From: Anaerolineae bacterium
GTDB lineage: Bacteria > Chloroflexota > Anaerolineae > Anaerolineales > Villigracilaceae
Direction: 5' to 3'
DNA length: 11,095 bases
Assembly: GCA_003484265.1 (NCBI GenBank)
Contig: DNDO01000011.1
Location: forward strand, 6,577-17,671
Shown here: piece after piece, positions 7,247-11,095 of the stretch
How the letters are laid out: the number at the start of each line of letters is the position of its first letter
Position numbering within the stretch: the first letter of the stretch is position 1
Program-made: the position numbers and the translations under genes
Notes under the pieces: model-generated
Told to the model about the DNA's origin: nothing
What the model saw: only the letters and a program-made list of their open reading frames with translations
Database searches by the model: none

Positions 7247-7507
7247 TCAATACAGAATATCCCGATCCGCCTGCTCGATCTCTTCGTATATCTTTTCGAC
7301 TTCCGCTTTCATCTCAGGGGAGACACCGGCAGTTTGCGGGATGAACTTGACCAGGTCCTTTGCCTGTCGAAACAGGTCTTTGACGTTGGCGATGTAGGAG
7401 AAATCTGATTTGCCGAGCCCCGTTGTCGGGACGGGCAGCTCGCGGGCTTTTTGGATCAGCTTGCGTGCGCGTTTGAGTCGTTCTTCTGCGGGGATGAGTT
7501 TGGGCAT
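7247..7507 (-). CDS. Hypothetical helical protein, 86 residues
   Basis: I do not recognise this family. The protein is charged and largely helical (basic N-terminal helix about 7-24, a middle helix about 38-56, an acidic C-terminal helix about 64-84) with a short PVPTTG hinge near 25-30. It has no signal peptide or membrane segment, so it is probably cytoplasmic. Support for a real gene comes from its bacterial-looking composition and a strong promoter just upstream, with DUF4404 following in the same direction. The ribosome-binding site is weak (AGAGA at most) and the predicted leader is only about 6 nt, so translation may be nearly leaderless. Confidence 0.68.
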   Translation of the reverse strand: MPKLIPAEERLKRARKLIQKARELPVPTTGLGKSDFSYIANVKDLFRQAKDLVKFIPQTAGVSPEMKAEVEKIYEEIEQADRDILY

Positions 7508-7519
7508 GGGAGTCTCTTA

Positions 7520-7548
7520 TTTATATAGGATGAACGCGTTCATGTAAA
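7520..7548 (-). promoter_or_regulatory. Promoter with a palindrome in its spacer (probable operator)
   Basis: On the minus strand TTTACA (7543-7548, 5 of 6 match) and TATAAA (7520-7525, 5 of 6 match) are spaced by exactly 17 nt. A perfect 14-bp palindrome, ATGAACGCGTTCAT (7530-7543), fills most of the spacer and touches the -35 box. That is a classic place for a repressor, or a MerR-like activator, to bind. It drives the 86-residue gene starting at 7507 and probably DUF4404 behind it. Confidence 0.6.
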
Positions 7549-7580
7549 GATCTCATAGAACCGTTCTTCCAAATTAGTTG

Positions 7581-7586
7581 TATAAT
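7581..7586 (+). promoter_or_regulatory. -10 box upstream of the two-helix membrane protein gene
   Basis: Perfect TATAAT on the plus strand, 34 nt before the ATG at 7621, which leaves room for a leader of about 28 nt with the GGAGG site. No convincing -35 hexamer is found at 16-18 nt spacing. It is divergent from the operator-bearing promoter at 7520-7548, so a regulator there could affect both. Confidence 0.4.
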
Positions 7587-7620
7587 ATATTTATCATGTG
7601 ATTTTCGAATGGAGGAAATC

Positions 7621-8598
7621 ATGGATGTTATTACAGCAGTTTTACAAGCGCAGGTAAATACACTTCTAATCTTTGCGGGGATTATTATAGTTTTTCTGAC
7701 TCTATTCAAACCTAGCTTAAGCAGAAAGACTATTGAACTTAGGACCATCAAAGGATCAAATAATCAAATCATGATCACCGCCATCTTATTTGGGGGTGGT
7801 TTGATCCTAATTGGACTTTTTGTCAGACCCGACGAGTTTGCCCCTACCGAGCCTGCACCGGCTTCGAGCCTGACAATCTCATCCCAGACACCCGCCCCAT
7901 CGCCTCTGATACCCTCGCAAACACCGGAGACCTCTCCATTAGCAACACAAACACCTGCACCACCCACAACGGAATCATCTGCCACTGACACGCCAGCACC
8001 GCCAGCCATCGGCGAAGACTGGAAGATGGGATGCATCAGTTCATTATGGATTCCTTTTCCCGCCAGTGCGCCTGTGAATGCGAATGTCGGGTGTTATTAT
8101 GGTTCAATCGGTGTTTTTAAAGTAACCAACGACAGCCTTAATTTTCAATATCAGGGCAGCGCCGCAAGCGCAGTTACGCAGGGGTTTTTCGGCTTGTTAC
8201 CAAAAAGCGGAACGACAAAACTTGAAATTGGCTTGTCTCATTTGGAAAACGGCGAGATCTGGATAGGCATATTTTCCAAACCTGATATCACATCAAAGGG
8301 TTTGCTCTTGGTTATCCCGCAAGGTGACGTTAGGAATAGGTTAATCATCGAAAAGACCATGCCCGACGAAAGACGTATCGATGGCACTGCGTTGATTTCT
8401 TCCAGCGATGGTGTTTATATGGTGGAATTCAATATTTCCAACCAGTTGGTCGTAGCCCGTTCCGTAAATGCCAACTTGAGTTTTAATATGGTCGAAATAG
8501 AATCTCCCGATAAATGGTTATTCATCGGATTCAGGACACTGAACGGATTCAACCGCATTGAGGGCGATTTCCACAACCTTATTGTTCCGGTTCAATAG
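7621..8598 (+). CDS. Membrane-anchored protein with Pro/Thr-rich stalk and exported C-terminal domain
   Basis: 325-residue protein of no family I recognise. Two hydrophobic helices (about 12-29 and 50-68) are joined by a basic loop (Lys30, Arg35, Lys36, Arg41, Lys44). By the positive-inside rule this loop is cytoplasmic and both ends face outward. Residues 70-130 are a Pro/Thr/Ser stalk with repeated QTP and TPAPP units. Residues 132-325 form a beta-rich domain with Cys138 and Cys158, perhaps a disulfide; its pattern suggests a lectin-like sandwich, but this is only a guess. The ATG at 7621 has GGAGG 5 nt upstream and is preferred over an in-frame ATG at 7609. A STAS protein follows 37 nt downstream and may share the transcript. 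Confidence 0.8.
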   Translation: MDVITAVLQAQVNTLLIFAGIIIVFLTLFKPSLSRKTIELRTIKGSNNQIMITAILFGGGLILIGLFVRPDEFAPTEPAPASSLTISSQTPAPSPLIPSQTPETSPLATQTPAPPTTESSATDTPAPPAIGEDWKMGCISSLWIPFPASAPVNANVGCYYGSIGVFKVTNDSLNFQYQGSAASAVTQGFFGLLPKSGTTKLEIGLSHLENGEIWIGIFSKPDITSKGLLLVIPQGDVRNRLIIEKTMPDERRIDGTALISSSDGVYMVEFNISNQLVVARSVNANLSFNMVEIESPDKWLFIGFRTLNGFNRIEGDFHNLIVPVQ

Positions 8599-8635
8599 TC
8601 CCACTTGAATTTGCCGATCTTAGAAGGAGAACAAA

Positions 8636-8974
8636 ATGGACAGCTTTTCCGTTACGAGCGAACGCAAAGGTAATATAACGATCGTTACCGTATCAGGTAG
8701 AGTGGACTCGGTCACCGCGGCCAGGCTGGATGATGAGCTGGCTAAATTCGTGCATGATAATAAGCAAATCGTGCTCGATCTCAATGGCGTGGAGTATATG
8801 TCCTCAGCAGGGATACGCGCCATTGCCAAAGCCCTGCGGAGCGCAGAAAAAGCGAAAGGCGCGCTCAAATTGGCAAGTATTTCCAAAAATGTTACGGAAG
8901 TGTTGGAAACGGTCGGGATGATGCAGCGTATGCAGACGTATCCCACTGTGGATGAGGCGGTTGCGAGTTTTTAG
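8636..8974 (+). CDS. STAS-domain anti-sigma factor antagonist
   Basis: 112-residue single STAS domain of the SpoIIAA/RsbV type, cytoplasmic. Such proteins bind a kinase-type anti-sigma factor when unphosphorylated and so free a sigma factor or other target. Seen here: VSGRVDSVTA (19-28), IVLDLNGVEYMSSAGIRAI (45-63) and KNVTEVLETVG (84-94), all in the expected order. Ser57 aligns with the phosphorylated Ser58 of Bacillus SpoIIAA; the aspartate before it is a serine (Ser56) and the next serine an alanine. The start is firm, with AAGGAG at 8624-8629. No kinase, phosphatase or sigma factor gene lies in the window, so its partners must be elsewhere. It could be co-transcribed with the membrane protein upstream. 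Confidence 0.93.
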   Translation: MDSFSVTSERKGNITIVTVSGRVDSVTAARLDDELAKFVHDNKQIVLDLNGVEYMSSAGIRAIAKALRSAEKAKGALKLASISKNVTEVLETVGMMQRMQTYPTVDEAVASF

Positions 8975-9066
8975 CCTCACGTTCCTCTCCAAACAAAACT
9001 TCAGTCGTTGTATCCAAAACTGAATTCTGCTTGTCGTATTTATAGAAATATTTCTAACTATCTTCT
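8975..9066. other. AT-rich gap between convergent genes
   Basis: Between the STAS gene and the small membrane protein gene. It contains a weak inverted repeat (TTCAGT/ACTGAA, 9000-9024) and a 14-bp AT-rich palindrome (TAGAAATATTTCTA, 9043-9056). Neither makes a convincing terminator, although one is expected between convergent genes. Of 9001-9060, 18 of 60 bases are G or C. Confidence 0.4.
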
Positions 9067-9411
9067 TTACCCTATCAACGAAACTCCTCTCTTCTCATAA
9101 ACACTCTGAGTTTCTGCACGCCATATACTATAACTTTTGGGTTTCTCGACAGACTGAAATATTTTATTATTTTGCAAGCAAGCTTCTTGAATTCGCTCCT
9201 CTGGTAAACGCGTCCCGATCGAAATTTCCGACAACGATTTGTGGCTTTCACCAGGCAACTCCAATGTATTTGATTCTAGCCAATTATAAATTTTTCGACC
9301 GTCCCGCTTCAAGCGGAGAGACCTGCTCAACAATGGAACTATCCACGTTGCAAACAGGATAATTAATGCTGCACCTATTCCGTCAAAAATCCAATCTCTA
9401 TTTTCTATCAT
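9067..9411 (-). CDS. Hypothetical membrane protein with a winged-helix-like tail
   Basis: 114-residue protein with one strong membrane helix (about 11-29) near the N-terminus and a cytoplasmic tail of about 85 residues, judged from the basic stretch after the helix (Arg30, Arg33, Lys35, Arg36, Arg39, Lys40). The tail RDGRKIYNWLESNT... KSLSEISIGTRLPEERIQEACLQN (36-81) has the shape of a helix-turn-helix or winged helix, ending in a tryptophan strand (YSIWRAE). I recall similar tails in uncharacterised small proteins of accessory regions but cannot name a family. The ribosome-binding site is weak (AAGGA about 13 nt upstream). A TATAAT at 9451-9456 on the minus strand could be its -10 box. The surrounding DNA is much more AT-rich than the neighbours, which hints at transfer. 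Confidence 0.68.
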   Translation of the reverse strand: MIENRDWIFDGIGAALIILFATWIVPLLSRSLRLKRDGRKIYNWLESNTLELPGESHKSLSEISIGTRLPEERIQEACLQNNKIFQSVEKPKSYSIWRAETQSVYEKRGVSLIG

Positions 9412-9481
9412 CGTAATCGCTCTAATCCTTCATAATAACTGCAACTAGTCATTATAGGACTGATTAACGCTAGAATTATTG

Positions 9482-9850
9482 TTAACACACATCCCCCGTA
9501 GACTCCTCCGTCGCGCGCAACATGGACTCGACCACGTTGAAATCGATCCGCTCGGGTTTGGTGTAGCGGATACAACCTTTCCCGTGAGTGATACCTGTTC
9601 CCACCAATCGTTTCTTGTAAGTCTTCATCACATCCGTGCGCAGGATATAGAAGGCAATAAAATTCTTTTGGCTGGCGAACGCAACTTCCACTTCCCCGTT
9701 TCGCGAATAAGAAGGCATTCCGTATTCCATCGATTCTTTAAATCCAGTCAAATGGTCGCGGCATAGTGCGCGCATCTGCTTCAATGCGTCCAGCCGTTCG
9801 GCGGGCACTTCCTTCAAGTAGGCGGGGACAGTTTTGGCTTTACTTTGCAT
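9482..9850 (-). CDS. DUF1801 (YdhG-like) domain protein
   Basis: Cytoplasmic protein of 122 residues with a complete DUF1801 domain. Typical pieces are TVPAYLKEVPAERLDALKQMRALC (7-30), ESMEYGMPSYSRNGE (39-53), FIAFYIL (64-70) and the end block GKGCIRYTKPERIDFNVVESMLRAT (90-114). The fold is related to iron-chaperone frataxin-like YdhG proteins, but the biochemical role of most members is unknown. I chose ATG 9848-9850 because family members start near such a MQSKAKTV sequence. The frame stays open upstream to a GTG at 9899-9901, yet those extra 17 residues come from the repeat at 9864-9949 and look non-coding. No clear ribosome-binding site is seen before either start. Confidence 0.87.
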   Translation of the reverse strand: MQSKAKTVPAYLKEVPAERLDALKQMRALCRDHLTGFKESMEYGMPSYSRNGEVEVAFASQKNFIAFYILRTDVMKTYKKRLVGTGITHGKGCIRYTKPERIDFNVVESMLRATEESTGDVC

Positions 9851-9863
9851 AATGTCTATATTC

Positions 9864-9949
9864 CATTGTGAGGAGGGTGCTCTTCCGGACGAGGCAATCA
9901 CTACCTAAACAGGAGATTGCTTCGTCACCCTTCCTCGGGCTCCTCGCGC
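9864..9949. repeat. Inverted pair of dispersed palindromic repeat units
   Basis: Two related units face each other. The left unit (9864-9899) reads GTGAGGAG, 12 nt, GACGAGGCAATC. The right unit (9915-9949, minus strand) reads GCGAGGAG, 13 nt, GACGAAGCAATC. The inner 12-nt arms (9888-9899 and 9915-9926) pair with a single G-T wobble. I recall the GCGAGGAG...GACGAAGCAATC consensus as a common intergenic repeat in Chloroflexota and several other phyla. It sits just after the nrdJ stop codon and may also work as a terminator or mRNA-stabilising hairpin. Confidence 0.7.
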
Positions 9950-9962
9950 CGACATCATCGAT

Positions 9963-11095
9963 TTAGCACTCGCTAAACCCGCATGCATAGCATTTGCGGC
10001 ACCCTTCTTCATTCACCACGGCAGCTTCTCCGCATTCGGGACACAGGTCGCCGATGCGCATTTTTTTGTTCATCACTTCCTCTTCGATGGTGTGTCCGCC
10101 TCCATTACCGCCGTTGGTCTTCTCCTCCATCACAGGCAATGCGCCAGACTTCTCACGCAGGTACATATCCAGCACCTGTCCGATGCCATCGGGCAATGAG
10201 CGCACACGGTTGGGACCAAGTCCCAGCGAACGCCCGCCGCCGATGCCAAGCAGTTGACGGACGATCTCGCGCATACGGTCGGTCTGTTTTACGGGGGATG
10301 TTATCCGCAAAATGTATGAGATGAGTCTGCCGATCGCTTCGGAAACTGCGGCGGTTTCTGATCCCGCCTTGGCAGTGTTGATGAACGCCTCGAAGGGCTG
10401 TCCGCCTCCGTTTTCGTTGATGGTCACGAACGCCTTGCCGACTGGAGTCTCCACACTGAGAGTCTTTCCCGTCAATGCGCGGGGGCGTGGTTTCTTGGGG
10501 TCGGGTGAAAATGTAGGAGCAAGTTCGGGCTTGGGAGTAGAAGCAGGTGTGGGTGCGGATGAAGCGTCTTTTTTATCCGCAGTGGCCTTCGTCTCCAGCA
10601 CAACCTTGTCGCGCGAACCCGTCACATACACGGTGATGCCCTTGCATCCGAGTTCCCATGCCATCAAGTACGCCTTCGCGACATCTTCCTCGGTTGCGTT
10701 CTCAGGGAAGTTCACCGTTTTCGACAACGAGTTATCCACGAACGCCTGCAGAGCGCCCTGCATCATCACATGCTCCTCGGCGGTAATATCCGACGACACA
10801 ACGAACGTATCGCGCACCGACTGCGGAATTTCCTTGATGTTCTGGCAGGTGCCTTCGTTCATCACCTGTTCGACGATCTCCTGGCGCTTCTCTTCGCCCA
10901 GCCCAAGTTTCTTCAACGCGTCATCGAAGCGCGGGCTTGCGTATGTGAGTTTCAAATCCTTTCCATTGTCGTTTACGTGGCGGATGTATGCCAGCGCGAA
11001 GACCGGCTCGCAGCCATAGCCTTCACAACCTGCGACGGTTGCAATCGTGCCCGTCGGCGCGACAGTGGTTTGCGCGGCATTGCGAATGCCGTGTT
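9963..11095 (-). CDS. nrdJ: Adenosylcobalamin-dependent ribonucleotide reductase (class II), C-terminal part
   Basis: Class II reductase makes deoxynucleotides from ribonucleotides using vitamin B12, with or without oxygen. The 5' part lies beyond the window; 376 residues are visible. Near the visible start NAAQTTVAPTGTIATVAG and GCEPVFALAY are catalytic-barrel strands with the phosphate-binding PTGTI motif. GCKGITVYVTGSRDKVVLE (visible 149-167) closes the barrel. A Pro/Ala/Lys-rich linker follows (about 168-207). The TSCPD domain (about 208-263) contains TPVGKAFVTINENGGG and FINTAKAGSE. The tail holds six cysteines (CPECG, 10 residues, CRKCYACGFSEC; Cys351, 354, 365, 368, 371, 376), a probable zinc ribbon that may also carry the redox pair re-reducing the active site. 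The gene is followed by the repeat pair at 9864-9949. Confidence 0.95.
   Translation of the reverse strand, partial: HGIRNAAQTTVAPTGTIATVAGCEGYGCEPVFALAYIRHVNDNGKDLKLTYASPRFDDALKKLGLGEEKRQEIVEQVMNEGTCQNIKEIPQSVRDTFVVSSDITAEEHVMMQGALQAFVDNSLSKTVNFPENATEEDVAKAYLMAWELGCKGITVYVTGSRDKVVLETKATADKKDASSAPTPASTPKPELAPTFSPDPKKPRPRALTGKTLSVETPVGKAFVTINENGGGQPFEAFINTAKAGSETAAVSEAIGRLISYILRITSPVKQTDRMREIVRQLLGIGGGRSLGLGPNRVRSLPDGIGQVLDMYLREKSGALPVMEEKTNGGNGGGHTIEEEVMNKKMRIGDLCPECGEAAVVNEEGCRKCYACGFSEC

Noticed and set aside
7609..7620. ATG at 7609 as start of the two-helix membrane protein
   Set aside because: The GGAGG site lies inside those four codons and points to ATG 7621.
9000..9024. TTCAGT/ACTGAA inverted repeat after the STAS gene
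   Set aside because: Only 6-bp arms with a 13-nt loop and no proper U-tract.
9043..9056. 14-bp palindrome TAGAAATATTTCTA
   Set aside because: Almost pure A/T, as expected by chance in this AT-rich gap; too weak for a terminator and not near a promoter.
9851..9901. GTG start at 9899-9901 for the DUF1801 protein
   Set aside because: The added residues are translated repeat sequence and do not resemble the family N-terminus.
10312..11019. Long plus-strand open frame opposite nrdJ
   Set aside because: Shadow of the strong minus-strand reductase frame; composition is Ser/Val-rich with no recognisable domain.
1..11095. tRNA, rRNA, CRISPR, riboswitch, insertion sequence or defence cluster
   Set aside because: Looked for on both strands; no cloverleaf, direct-repeat array, cobalamin box, transposase or known defence gene was seen. 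The B12-dependent gene's 5' region is outside the window.

Overview
The window looks like a chromosomal segment of a Chloroflexota bacterium, probably of the Anaerolineae. This is inferred from several features together: lipoproteins with Thr/Pro-rich stalks, an NBR1/FW-type Ig-like domain, a CSLREA beta-helix protein, a B12-dependent ribonucleotide reductase with a Cys-rich tail, and a dispersed GAGGAG...GACGAAGCAATC-type repeat. No rRNA, tRNA, CRISPR array, transposase or phage gene was found.

Layout: (1) 1-1411, minus strand: iscS then mnmA (truncated by the window edge), 5 nt apart, a sulfur-relay pair for tRNA 2-thiouridine. iscS appears to be expressed from a leaderless promoter. (2) 1523-2197, plus strand: a lipoprotein with one FW domain. 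It converges on the next block at a perfect 42-bp palindrome that should terminate transcription in both directions. (3) 2262-5391, minus strand: a small lipoprotein, an ABC ATPase and two ABC-2 permeases, which is a complete ABC-2 exporter of unknown substrate. (4) 5453-6826, minus strand: a CSLREA/beta-helix lipoprotein ending in a hairpin terminator. (5) 6911-7507, minus strand: two 86-residue proteins, a DUF4404 member and an unrecognised helical one. The latter has a strong promoter whose spacer holds a 14-bp palindrome. (6) 7621-8974, plus strand: a two-helix membrane protein with an exported C-terminal domain, followed by a STAS anti-anti-sigma factor. (7) 9067-9411, minus strand: a small membrane protein in an AT-rich patch. 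(8) 9482-9850, minus strand: a DUF1801 protein. (9) 9864-9949: an inverted pair of repeat units. (10) 9963 to the window end, minus strand: the C-terminal part of adenosylcobalamin-dependent ribonucleotide reductase.

Taken together, housekeeping genes (sulfur transfer, dNTP synthesis) flank envelope genes: an exporter, three lipoproteins and one membrane-anchored surface protein. I see no convincing new multi-gene system. The best leads are regulatory or structural: the operator-like palindrome at 7530-7543, the leaderless iscS promoter, the two long palindromes, the repeat pair, and the orphan membrane protein in the AT-rich patch.
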